Shown here: piece after piece, positions 32,217 to 46,022 of the stretch
Layout of the letters: every line of letters starts with the position of its first letter
Position numbering within the stretch: the stretch's first letter is position 1
Assembly (NCBI GenBank): GCA_963931865.1
Contig: OZ007508.1
Coordinates: 10,538,781-10,602,780, forward strand
DNA length: 64,000 nucleotides
Direction: 5' to 3'
Origin: Axinella damicornis
Taxonomy: Eukaryota > Porifera > Demospongiae > Axinellida > Axinellidae
Notes under the pieces: generated by a model
Told to the model about the DNA's origin: nothing
The model's database searches: none
The model's input: the letters and a program-made list of their open reading frames with translations, nothing else
Position numbers and translations under genes: made by a program

Positions 32217-35200
32217 ATTACTATCGCTAGAAAGCAAGGGGTGTCATCAATCACATGGCACTCACACGGCTAGCTCCTTCATCCAGCAGTACCATCCTAA
32301 AAGAGTCCAGGCTGAGGTCCTTATGGGTGGATAAAGCACTCAATATTGATGAAGAAACAACGACATGTGGCTGGGGTGACGTGTGTGTGTGTGCTTGTGC
32401 ATAAGAGAGAGAGGGAAGAGGTCAAAAATGAATCTGTAGCTGAACAGTCAGAGTACCGGGGGGCAGAATTACTATCGTTAGAAAACAAGGGGTGTCATCA
32501 ATCACATGACACTCACACGGGCTAGCTCCTTCATCCAGCAGCACCATCGTAATAGAGTCCAGGCTGAAGACTCACACGGCTAGCTCCTTCATCCAGCAGC
32601 ACCATCGTAACAGAGTCCAGGCTGAAGACTCACACGAGCTACTCCTTCATCCAGCAGCACCATCCTAACAGCTAGAAACAACCACATGTGGCTGGGGTGA
32701 GGTTTATGTGCGTGCTTGTGTGTATGAGAGACAGAGATGATGTCAAGAATGAATCGGCATCAGAACAGTCACAGAAACTGGTGTTCAGAATCACTATTGT
32801 TAGAAACCTAGGGGTGTCGTCAATCACATGACATTCACATGGGATAGCTCCTTCATCCAGCAGCACCGTTCTAACAGAGTCCAGGCTGAAGTCCTTGTCG
32901 GTGCAGGGAACACGGATGAAGAAACAACAACATGTGGCTGGGGTGAGGTGTATGTGCGTGCTTGTGTGTAAGAGAGACAGAGATGATGTCAAGAATGAAT
33001 CGGCAACTGAACACTCACAGACACTGGTGTTCAGAATCACTATTGCTAGAAACCTAGGGGTGTCGTCAATCACATGACACTCACATGGGATAGCTCCTTC
33101 ATCCAGCAGCACAGTTCTAACAGAGTCCAGGCTGAAGTCCTTGTCGGTGCAGGGAACACGGATGAAGAAACAAAAACATGTGGCTGGGGTGAGGTGTATG
33201 TGCGTGCTTGTGTGTAAGAAAAACAGAGATGAAGTCAAGAATCAATCTGCAAATGAACAGTCACAAATACCGGTGTTCAAAATAACTATCGTTACAAACA
33301 TAGGGGTGTCGTAAAACACATGACACTCACATGGGTAAGCTCCTTCAACCAGCAGCTATATCCTAACAGAGTTCGGGCTTAGGTCCTTGTGAGTGGAGAG
33401 AGCACTCAGAGTTGATGAAGAAACAACCACATGTGGCTGGGGTGAGGTGTGTGTGTGTGCTTGTGCATAAGAGAGAGGGGAAATAGGTCAAAAAGGAATT
33501 TGTAACTCAATAGTCACAGGTACTGGGGGGGGGGGGGGGGGGGAATTACTATCGCTAGAAAGCAAGGGGTGTCATCAATCACATGGCACTCACACGGCTA
33601 GCTCCTTCATTCAGCAGTACCATCCTAACAGAGTCCAGGCTGAAGACTCACACCGGCTAGCTCCTTCGTCCAGCAGCACCATCCTAACAGAGTCAAGGCT
33701 GAGGTCCTTGTGGGTGGATAAAGCACTCAATGTTGACGAAGAAACAACGACATGTGGCTGGGGTGACGTGTGTGTGTGTGTACTTGTGCATAAGAGAGAG
33801 AGGTAAGAGGTCAAAAATGAATCTGTAGCTGAACAGTCACAGTACCGGGGGGCAGAATTACTATCGTTAGAAAGCAAGGGGTGTCATCAATCACATGACA
33901 CTCACACGGGCTAGCTCCTTCATCCAGCAATACCATCGTAATAGAGTCCAGGCTGAAGACTCACACGGCTAGCTCCTTCATCCAGCAGCACCATCGTAAC
34001 AGAGTCCAGGCTGAAGACTCACACGGGCTAGTTCCTTCATCCAGCAGCGCCATCCTAACAGCTAGAAACTACCACATGTGGCTGGGGTGAGGAGTATGTG
34101 CGTGCTTGTGTGTAAGAGAGACAGAGATGATGTCAAGAATGAATCGGCAACTGAACACTCACAGACACTGGTGTTCAGAATCACTATTGCTAGAAACCTA
34201 GGGGTGTCGTCAATAACATGACACTCACATGGGATAGCTCCTTCATCCAGCAGCACCGATCTAACAGAGTCCAGGCTGAAATCCTTGTCGGTGCAGGGAA
34301 CACGGTTGAAGAAACAACAACATGTGGCTGGGGTGAGGTGTATGTGCGTGCTTGTGTTTAAGAGGGACAGAGATTAAGTCAAGAATCAATCTGCAAATGA
34401 ACAGTCACAATACCGGTGTTCAGAATCACAATCGCTATAAACCTAAGGTTGCCGTAAAACACATGACACTCACATGGGTTAGATCCTTCATCCAGCAGCA
34501 CCATCCATACAGAGTTCAGGCTTAGGTCCTAGTGGGTGGAGAGAGCACTTAGAGTTGATGAAGAAACAACCACATGTGGCTGGGGTGAGGTGTGTGTGTG
34601 TGCTTGTGCATAAGAAAGAGGGGGAATAGGTCAAAAATGAATTTGTAACTCAATAGTCCCTGGTACTGGGGGGTGGGGGTGGGGGGGGGGGGGGGGGGGG
34701 GGGGGGGGATTACTATCGCTAGAAAGCAAGGGGTGTCATCAATCACATGGCACTCACACGGCTAGCTCCTTCATCCAGCAGTACCATCCTAACAGAGTCC
34801 AGGCTGAAGACTCACACAGGCTAGCTCCTTCATCCAGCAGCACCATACTAACAGAGTCCAGGCTGAGGTCCTTGTGGGTGGATAAAGCACACAATGTTGA
34901 TGAAGAAACAGCCACATGTGGCTGGGGTGAGGTGTGTGTGTGAGCTTGTGCTAAGAGAGAGGGGGAATAGGTCAAAAATGAATTTGTAACTCAATAGCCA
35001 CAGGTATTGGGGGGGGAATTACTATCGCTAGAAAGCAAGGGGTGTCATCAATCACATGGCACTCACACGGCTAGCTCCTACATTCAGCAGTACCATCCTA
35101 ACAGAGTCCAGGCTGATGACTCAATCAGGCTAGCTCCTTCATCCGCAGCACCATCCTAACAGAGTCCAGGCTGAAGACTCACACGGTCTATCTCCTTCAT

Positions 35201-38200
35201 CCAGCAGCACCATCCTAACAGCTAGAAACTAGCACATGTGGCTGGGGTGAGGTGTATGTGCGTGCTTGTGTGTAAGAGAGACAGAGATGTTGTTAAGAAT
35301 GAATCGGGAACTGAACAGTCACAGACACAGGTGTTCAGAATCACTATTGCTAGAAACCTAGGGGTGTCGTCAATAACATGACACTCACATGGGATAGCTC
35401 ATTCATCCAGCAGCACCGATCTAACAGAGTCCAGGCTGAAATCCTTGTCGGTGCAAGGAACACGGTTGAAGAAACAACAACATGTGGCTGGGGTGAGGTG
35501 TATGTGCGTGCTTGTGTTTAAGAGGTACACAGATGAAGTCAAGAATCAATCTGCAAATGAACAGTCACAATACCGGTGTTCAGAATCACTATCGCTATAA
35601 ACCTAGGGTTGCCGTAAAACACATGACACTCACATGGGTTAGCTCCTTCATCCAGCAGCACCATCCATACAGAGTTCAGGCTTAGGTCCTTGTGGGTGGA
35701 GAGAGCACTTAGAGTTGATGAAGAAACAACCACATGTGGCTGGGGTGAGGTGTGTGTGTGTGCTTGTGCATAAGAAAGAGGGGGAATAGGTCAAAAATGA
35801 ATTGTAACTCAATAGTCCCTGGTACTAAGGGGGGGGGGGGGGGGGGGATTACTATCGCTAGTAAGCAAGGGGTGTCATCAATTACATGGCACTCACACGG
35901 CTAGCTCCTTCATCCAGCAGTACCATCCTAACAGAGTCAAGGCTGAAGACTCACACAGGCTAGCTCCTTCATCCAGCAGCACCATACTAACAGAGTCCAG
36001 GCTGAGGTCCTTGTGGGTGGATAAAGCACTCAATGTTGATGAAGAAACAGCCACATGTGGCTGGGGTGAGGTGTGTGTGTGAGCTTGTGCTAAGAGAGAG
36101 GGGGAATAGGTCAAAAATGAATTTGTAACTCAATAGCCACAGGTATTGGGGGGGGGGAATTACTATCGCTAGAAAGCAAGGGGTGTCATCAATCACATGG
36201 CACTCAAACGGCTAGCTCCTTCATTCAGCAGTACCATCCTAACAGAGTCCAGGCTGATGACTCAATCAGGCTAGCTCCTTCATCCGCAGCACCATCCTAA
36301 CAGAGTCCAGGCTGAAGACTCACACGGTCTATCTCCTTCATCCAGCAGCACCATCCTAACAGCTAGAAACTAGCACATGTGGCTGGGGTGAGGTGTATGT
36401 GCGTGCTTGTGCGTAAGAGAGACAGAGATGATGTCAAGAATGAATCGGGAACTGAACAGTCACAGACACTGGTGTTCAGAATCACTATTGCTAGAAACCT
36501 AGGGGTGTCGTCATTAACATGACACTCACATGGGATAGCTCCTTCATCCAGCAGCACCGATCTAACAGAGTCCAGGCTGAAATCCTTGTCGATGCAGGGA
36601 ACATGGTTGAAAAAACAACGTGGCTGGGGTGAGGTGTATGTGCGTGCTTGTGTTTAAGAGGGACAGAGATGAATTAAGTCAAGAATCAATCTGCAAATGA
36701 ACAGTCACAAATACCGGACTTCAGAATCACTATCGTTATAAACCTAGGGGTGTCGTAAAACACATAACACTCACACGGGTAAGCTCCTTCATCCAGCAGC
36801 ACCATCCTAACAGAGTCCAGGCTGAGGTCCTTGTGGGTGGATAAAGCACTCAATGTTGACGAAGAAACAACGACATGTGGCTGGGGTGACGTGTGTGTGT
36901 GTGTGCTTGTGCATAAGAGAGAGAGGGAAGAGGTCAAAAATGAATCTGTAGCTGAACAGTCACAGCACCGGTGGGGCAAAATTACTATCGTTAGAAAGCA
37001 GGGGGTGTCTTCAATCACATGACACTCACACGGGCTAGCTCCTTCATCCAGCAGCACCATCGTAATAGAGTCCAGGCTGAAGACTCACACGGGCTAGCTC
37101 CTTCATCCAGCAGCACCATCGTAACAGAATCCAGGCTGAAGACTCACACGGGCTAGTTCCTTCATCCAGCAGCACCAAATCCTAACAGCTAGAAACTACC
37201 ACATGTGGCTGGGGTGAGGTGTATGTGCGTGCTTGTGTGTAAGATAGACAGAGATGATGTCAAGAATGAATCGGCAACTGAACTCTCACAGACACTGGTG
37301 TTCAGAATCACTATTGCTAGAAACCTAGGGGTGTCGTCAATAACATGACACTCATATGGAATAGCTCCTTCATCCAGCAGCACCATTCTAACAGAGTCCA
37401 GGCTGAAGTCCTTGTCGGTGCAGGGAACACGGACGAAGAAACAACAACGTGTGGCTGGGGTGAGGTGTATGAGCGTGCTTGTGTGTAAGAAGGACAGAGA
37501 TGAAGTCAAGAATCAATCTGCAAATGAACAGTCACAAATCCCGGTGTTCAAAATCACTATCGTTAAAAACATAGGGGTGTCGTAAAACACATGACACTCA
37601 CATGGGTAAGCTCCTTCATCCAGCAGCTATATCCAAACAGAGTTCGGGCTTAGGTCCTTGTGATTGGAGAGAGCACTCAGATTTGATGAAGAAACAACCA
37701 CATCTGGCTGGGGTGAGGTGTGTGTGTGTGCTTGTGCATAAGAGAGAGGGGGAATAGGTCAAAAAGGAATTTGTAACTCAATAGTCACATGTACTGGGGG
37801 GGGGGAATTACTATCGCTAGAAAGCAAGGGGTGTCATCAATCACATGGCACTCACACGGCTAGCTCCTTCATCCAGCAGTACCATCCTAACAGAGTCCAG
37901 GCTGAAGACTCACACAGGCTAGCTCCTTCATTCAGTAGTACCATCCTAACAGAGTCGAGGCTGAAGACTCACTCCGGCTAGCTCCTTCGTCCAGCAGCAC
38001 CATCCTAACAGAGTCCAGGCTGAGGTCCTTGTGGGTGGATAAAGCACTCAATGTTGACGAAAAAACAACGACATGTGGCTGGGGTGACGTGTGTGTGTGT
38101 GCTTGTGCATAAGAGGGAGAGGGAAGAGGTCATAAATGAATCGGTAGCTGAACAGTCACAGCACCGGGGGGGCAAAATTACTATCGTTAGAAAGCAGGGG

Positions 38201-40629
38201 GTGTCATCAATCACATGACACTCACACGGGCTAGCTCCTTCATCCAGCAGCACCATCGTAATAGAGTCCAGGCTGAAGACTCACACGGGCTAGCTCCTTC
38301 ATCCAGCAGCACCATCCGAACAGCTAGAAACTACCACATGTGGCTGGGGTGAGGTGTATGTGCGTGCTTGTGTATAAGAGAGACAGAGATGATGTCAAGA
38401 ATGAATCGGCAACTGAACAGTCACAGACACCGGTGTTCAGAATCACTATTGCTAGAAACCTAGGGGTGTCGTCAATAACATTACACTCACATGGGATAGC
38501 TCCTGCATCCAGCAGCACCGATCTAACAGAGTCCAGGCTGAAGTCCTTGTCGGTGCAAGGAAAACTCAGTGTGGATGAAGAAACAACAACATGTGGCTGG
38601 GGTGAGGTGTATGTGCGTGCTTGTGTGTAAGAGAGACAGAGATGAATTCTAGAATCAATCTGCAAATGAACAGTCACAAATACCGGTGTTCAGAATCACT
38701 ATCGCTATAAACCTAGGGTTGTCGTAAAACACATGACACTCACATGGGTTAGCTCCTTCATCCAGCAGCACCATCCATACAGAGTTCAGGCTTAGGTCCT
38801 TGTGGGTGGAGAGAGCACTTAGAGTTGATGAAGAAACAACCACATGTGGCTGGGGTGAGGTGTGTGTGTGTGCTTGTGCATAAGAGAGAGGTGGAATAGG
38901 TCAAAAATGAATTTGTAACTCAATAGTCCCTGGTACTGGGGGGGGGGGGATTACTATCGCTAGAAAGCAAGGGGTGTCATCAATCACATGGCACTCACAC
39001 GGCTAGCTCCTTCATTCAGCAGCACCTTCCTAACAGAGTCCGGGCTGATGACTCAATCAGGCTAGCTCCTTCATCCGCAGCACCATCCTAACAGGGTCCA
39101 GGCGGAAGACTCACACGGTCTATCTCCTTCATCCAGCAGCACCATCCTAACAGCTAGAAACTAGCACATGTGGCTGGGGTGAGGTGTATGTGCGTGCTTG
39201 TGTGTAAGAGAGACAGAGATGATGTCAAGAATGAATCGGGAACTGAACAGTCACAGACACTGGTGTTCAGAATCACTCTTGCTAGAAATTTAGGGGTGTC
39301 GTCAATCACATGACACTCACATAGGATAGCTCCTTCTTCCAGCAGCACCATTCTAACAGAGTCCAGGCTGAAGTCCTTGTCGGTGCAGGGAACACTCAGT
39401 GTGGATGAAGAAACAACAACATGTGGCTGGGGTGAGGTGTATGTGCGTGCTTGTGTGTAAGAGAGACAGAGATGAAGTCAAGAATCAATCTGCAAATGAA
39501 CAGTCACAAATACCGTTTTCAGAATCACTATCGTTATAAACCTAGGGGTGTCGTAAAACTCATGACACTCACATGGGTTAGCTCCTTCATCCAGCACCAC
39601 CATCCTAATAGAGTTCAGGCTTAGGTCCTTGTGGGTGGAGAGAGCACTCAGAGTTGATGAAGAAACATCCACATGTGGCTGGGGTGAGGTGTGTGTGTGT
39701 GCTTGTGCATAAAAGAGAGGGGGAATAGGTCAAAAATGAATTTGCAACTCAATAGTCACAGGTACTGGTAAGGGGGGGGGGGGGGGGGGGGGGAATTACT
39801 CTCGCTAGAAAGCAAGGGGTGTCATCAATCACACGGCACTCACACGGCAGCCCCCTCATCCAGCAGTACAATCCTAACAGAGTCCAGGCTGAAGACTCAC
39901 ACAGGCTAGCTCCTTCATCCAGCAGCACCTTCCTAACAGAGTCCAGGCTAAGGTCCTTGTGGGTGGATAAAGCACTAAATGTTGATGAAGAAACAACCAC
40001 ATGTGGTTGGGGTGAGGTGTGTGTGTGTGCTTGTGCATAAGAGAGAGGGGGAATAGGTCAAAAATGAATTTGTAACTCAATAGTCACCGGTACTGGGGGG
40101 GGGGGGGGGGGGGGGGGAATTACTATCGTTAGAAAGCTAGGGGTGTCATCAATCACATGGCACTCACACGGCTAGCTCTTAATTTCAACCAGCAGTACCA
40201 TCGTAACAGAGTCCAGGCTGAAGACTCACACGGGCCAGTTCCTTCATCCAGCAGCACCATCCTAATAGCTAGAAACTACCACATGTGGCTGGGGTGAGGT
40301 GTATGTGCGTGCTTGTGTGTAAGAGAGACAGAGATGATGTCAAGAATGAATCGGCAACTGAACAGTCACAGACACTGGTGTTCAGAATCACTATTGCTAG
40401 AAACCTAGGGGTGTCGTCAATCACATGACACTCACATGGGTTAGATCCTTCATCCAGCAGCACCATCCTAACAGAGTTCAGGCTTAGGTCCTTGTGGGTG
40501 GAGAGAGAACTCAGAGTTGATGAAGAAACAACCACATGTGGCTGGGGTGAGGTGTGTGTGTGTGCTTGTGCATAAGAGAGAGGGGTAATAGGTCAAAAAT
40601 GAATTTGTAACTCAATAGTCACAGATAAT

Positions 40630-40662
<33 letters not shown>
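40630..40662 (+). repeat. Homopolymer tract, 33 consecutive G
   Basis: Same satellite slot, here preceded by ACAGATAAT, not ACAGGTACT. Confidence 0.85.
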
Positions 40663-40663
<1 letters not shown>

Positions 40664-43600
40664 TTACTATCGCTAGAAAGCAAGGGGTGTCATCAATCAC
40701 ATGGCACTCACACGGCTAGCTCATTCATCCAGCAGTAACATCCTAACAGAGTCCAGGCTGAAGACTCACACAAGCTAGCTCCTTCATCCAGCAGCACCAT
40801 CCCAACAGAGTCCAGGCTGAGGTCCTTGTGGGTGGATAAAGCACTCAATGTTGATGAAGAAACAACCACATGTGGCTGGGGTGACGTGTGTGTGTGTGCT
40901 TGTGCAGGAGAGAGAGAGTCAAAAATGAATCTGTAGCTGAACAGTCACAGTACTGGGGGGCAGAATTACTATCGTTAGAAAGCAAGGGGTGTCATCAATC
41001 TCATGACACTCACACGGGCTAGCTCCTTCATCCAGCAGCACCATCGTAATAGAGTCCAGGATGAAGACTCACACGGGCTAGCTCCTTCATCCAGCAGCAC
41101 CATCGTAACAAAGTCCAGGCTGAAGACTCACACGAGCTACTCCTTCATCCAACAGCACCATCCTAACAGCTAGAAACAACCATATGTGGCTGGGGTGAGG
41201 TGTATGTGCGTGCTTGTGTGTAAGAGAGACAGAGATGATGTCAAGAATGAATCGGCAACTCAACACTCACAGACACTGGTGTTCAGAATCACTATTGCTA
41301 GAAATTTAGGGGTGTCGTCAATCACATGACACTCACATGGGATAGCTCCTTCATCCAGCAGCACCATTCTAACAGAGTACAGGCTGAAGTCCTTGTCGGT
41401 GCAGTGAACACTCAGTGTGGATGAAGAAACAACAACATGTGGCTGGGGTGAGGTGTATGTGCGTGCTTGTGTGTAAGAGAGACAGAGATGAAGTCAAGAA
41501 TCAATCTGCAAATGAACAGTCACAAATACCGGTTTTCAGAATCACTATCGTTATAAACCTAGGGGTGTCGTAAAACTCATGACACTCACATGGGTTAGCT
41601 CCTTCATCCAGCAGCACCATCCTAATAGAGTTCAGGCTTAGGTCCTTGTGGGTGGAGAGAGCACTCAGAGTTGATGAAGAAACATCCACATGTGGCTGGG
41701 GTGAGGTGTGTGTGTGTGCTTGAGCATAAGAGAGAGGGGGAATAGGTCAAAAATGAATTTGTAACTCAATAGTCACTGGTACTGGGGGGGGGGGGGGAAT
41801 TACTCTCGCTAGAAAGCAAGGGGTGTCTTCAATCACATGGCACTCACACGGTAGCTCCCTCATCCAGCAGTACCATCCTAACAGAGTCCAGGCTGAAGAC
41901 TCACACAGGCTAGCACCTTCATCTAGCAGCACCATCCTAACAGAGTCCAGGCTGAGGTCCTTGTTGGTGGATAAAGCACTAAATGTTGATGAAGAAACAA
42001 CCACATGTGGTTGGGGTGAGGTGTGTGTGTGTGCTTGTGCATAAGAGAGAGGGGGAATAGGTCAAAAATGAATATGTAACTCAATAGTCACCGGTACTGG
42101 GGGGGGGGGGGAATTACTATCGCTAGAAAGCTAGGGGTGTCATCAATCACATGGCACTCACACGGCTAGCTCCTTCATCCAGCAGTACCATCGTAACAGA
42201 GTCCAGGCAGAAGACTCACACGGGCCAGTTCCTTCATCCAGCAGCACCATCCTAACAGCTAGAAACTACCACATGTGGCTGGGGTGAGGTGTATGTGCTG
42301 CGTATGTGTAAGAGAGACAGAGATGATGTCAAGAATGAATCGGCAACTGAACAGTCACAGACACTGGTGTTCAGAATCACTATTGCTAGAAACCTAGGGG
42401 TGTCGTCAATCACATGACACTCACATGGGATAGCTCCTTCATCCAGCAGCACCGTTCTAACAGAGTCCGGGCTGAAGTCCTTGTCGGTGCAGGGAACACG
42501 GATGAAGAAACAACAACATGTGGCTGGGGTGAGGTTTATGTGCGTGCTTGTGTGTAAGAGAGACAGAGATGAAGTCAAGAATCAATCTGCAAATGAACAG
42601 TCACAAATACCGGTGTTCAGAATCACTATCGTTGTAAACCTAGGGGTGTCGTAAAACACATGACACTAACATGGGTTAGATCCTTCATCCAGCAGCACCA
42701 TCCTAACAGAGTTCAGGCTTAGGACCTTGTGGGTGGAGAGAGCACTCAGAGTTGATGAAGAAACAACCACATGTGGCTGGGGTGAGGCGTGTGTGTGTGC
42801 TTGCGCATAAGAGAGAGGGGGAATAGGTCAAAAATGAATTTGTAACTCAATAGTCACAGATAATGGGGGGGGGGGGGGGGGGGGGGGATTACTATCGCTA
42901 GAAAGCAAGGGGTGTCATCAATCACATGGCACTCACACGGCTAGCTCATTCATTCAGCAGTAACATCCTAACAGAGTCAAGGCTGAAGACTCACACAGGC
43001 TAGCTCCTTCATCCAGCAGCACCATCCCAACAGAGTCCAGGCTGAGGTCCTTGTGGGTGGATAAAGCACTCAATGTTGATGAAGAAACAACCACATGTGG
43101 CTGGGGTGACGTGTGTGTGTGTGCTTGTGCAGGAGAGAGAGAGTCAAAAATGAATCTGTAGCTGAACAGTCACAGTACTGGGGGGCAGAATTACTATCGT
43201 TAGAAAGCAAGGGGTGTCATCAATCACATGACACTCACACGGGCTAGCTCCTTCATCCAGCAGCACCATCGTAATAGAGTCCAGGCAGAAGACTCACACG
43301 GGCTAGCTCCTTCATCCAGAAGCACCATCGTAACAGTGTCCAGGCTGAAGACTCACACGAGCTACTCCTTCATCCAGCAGCACCATCCTAACAGCTAGAA
43401 ACTACCACATGTGGCTGGGGTGAGGTGTATGTGCGTGCTTGTGTGTAAGAGAGACAGAGATGATGTCAAGAATGAATCGGCAACTGAACAGTCACAGACA
43501 CTGGTGTTTAGAATCACTATTGCAAGAAACCTAGGGGTGTCGTCAATCACATGACACTCACATGGGATAGCTCCTTCATCCAGCAGCTCTGTTCTAACAG

Positions 43601-44261
43601 AGTCCAGGCTGAAGTCCTTGTTGGTGCAGGGAACACTCAGTGTGGGTGAAGAAACAACAACATGTGGCTGGGGTGAGGTGTATGTGCGCGCTTGAGTGTA
43701 AGAGAGACAGAGATGATGTCAAGAATGAATCGGCAACTGAACACTCACAGACACTGGTGTTCAGAATCACTATTGCTAGAAATTTAGGGGTGTCGTCAAT
43801 CACATGACACTCACATGGGATAGCTCCTTCATCCAGCAGCACCATTCTAACAGAGTACAGGCTGAAGTCCTTGTCGGTGCAGTGAACACTCAGTGTGGAT
43901 GAAGAAACAACAACATGTGGCTGGGGTGAGGTGTATGTGCGTGCTTGTGTGTAAGAGAGACAGAGATGAAGTCAAGAATCAATCTGCAAATGAACAGTCA
44001 CAAATACCGGTGTTCAGAATCACTATCGTTATAAACCTAGGGGTGTCGTAAAACACATGACACTCACATGGGTTAGATCCTTCATCCAGCAGCACCATCC
44101 TAACAGAGTTCAGGCTTAGGTCCTTGTGGGTGGAGAGAGCACTCAGAGTTGATGAAGAAACAACCACATGTGGCTGGGGTGAGGTGTGTGTGTGTGCTTG
44201 TGCATAAGAGAGAGGGGGAATAGGTCAAAAACGAATTTGTAACTCAATAGTCACAGGTACT

Positions 44262-44293
<32 letters not shown>

Positions 44294-45978
44294 TTACTAT
44301 CGCTAGAAAGCAAGGGGTGTCATCAATCACATGGCACTCACACGGCTAGCTCATTCATCCAGCAGTAACATCCTAACAGAGTCCAGGCTGAAGACTCACA
44401 TAGGCTAGCTCCTTCATCCAGCAGCACCATCCCAACAGAGTCCAGGCTGAGGTCTTTGTGGGTGGATAAAGCACTCAATGTTGATGAAGAAACAACCACA
44501 TGTGGCTGGGGTGACGTGTGTGGGTGTGCTTGTGCAGGAGAGAGAGAGTCAAAAATGAATCTGTAGCTGAACAGTCACAGTACTTGGGGGCAGAATTACT
44601 ATCGTTAGAAAGCAAGGGGTGTCATCAATCACATGACACTCACACGGGCTAGCTCCTTCATCCAGCAGCACCATCGTAATAGAGTCCAGGCTGAAGACTC
44701 ACACGGGCTAGCTCCTTCATCCAGCAGCACCATCGTAACAGTGTCCAGGCTGAAGACTCACACGAGCTACTCCTTCATCCAGCAGCACCATCCTAACAGC
44801 TAGAAACTACCACATGTGGCTGGAGTGAGGTGTATGTGCGTGCTTGTGTGTAAGAGAGACAGAGATGATGTCAAGAATGAATCGGCAACTGAACAGTCAC
44901 AGACACTGGTGTTTAGAATCACTATTGCAAGAAACCAAGGGGTGTCGTCAATCACATGACACTCACATGGGATAGCTCCTTCATCCAGCAGCTCCGTTCT
45001 AACAGAGTCCAGGCTGAAGTCCTTGTTGGTGCAGGGAACACTCAGTGTGGATGAAGAAACAACAACTTGTGGCTGGGGTGAGGTGTATGTGCGTGCTTGA
45101 GTGTAAGAGAGACAGAGATGATGTCAAGAATGAATCGGCAACTGAACAGTCACAGACACTGGTGTTCAGAATCACTATTGCTAGAAATTTAGGGGTGTCG
45201 TCAATCACATGACACTCACATGGGATAGCTCCTTCATCCAGCAGCACCATTCTAACAGAGTCCAGGCTGAAGTCCTTGTCGGTGCAGTGAACACTCAGTG
45301 TGGATGAAGAAACAACAACATGTGGCTGGGGTGAGGTGTATGTGCGTGCTTGTGTGTAAGAGAGACAGAGATGAAGTCAAGAATCAATCTGCAAATGAAC
45401 AGTCACAAATACCGGTTTTGAGAATAACTATCGTTATAAACCTAGGGGTGTCGTACAACTCATGACACTCACATGGGTTAGCTCCTTCATCCAGCAGCAC
45501 CATCCTAATAAAGTTCAGGCTTAGGTCCTTGTGGGTGGAGAGAGCACTCAGAGTTGATGAAGAAACATCCACATGTGGCTGGGGTGAGGTGTGTGTGTGT
45601 GCTTGAGCATACGAGAGAGGGGGAATAGGTCAAAAATGAATTTGTAACTCAATAGTCACTGGTACTGGGGGGGGGGGAATTACTCCCGCTAGAAAGCAAG
45701 GGGTGTCATCAATCACATGGCACTCACACGGTAGCTCCCTCATCCAGCAGTACCATCCTAACAGAGTCCAGGCTGAAGACTCACACAGGCTAGCTCCTTC
45801 ATCCAGCAGCACCATCCTAACAGAGTCCAGGCTGAGGTCCTTGTGGGTGGATAAAGCACTAAATGTTGATGAAGTAAAAACGACATGTGGTTGGGGTGAG
45901 GTGTGTGTGTGTGCTTGTGCATAAGAGAGAGGGGGAATAGGTCAAAAATGAATTTGTAACTCAATAGTCACCGGTACT

Positions 45979-46021
<43 letters not shown>
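45979..46021 (+). repeat. Homopolymer tract, 43 consecutive G (longest)
   Basis: Same satellite slot. It is the longest pure G run in the window. Confidence 0.85.
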
Positions 46022-46022
<1 letters not shown>

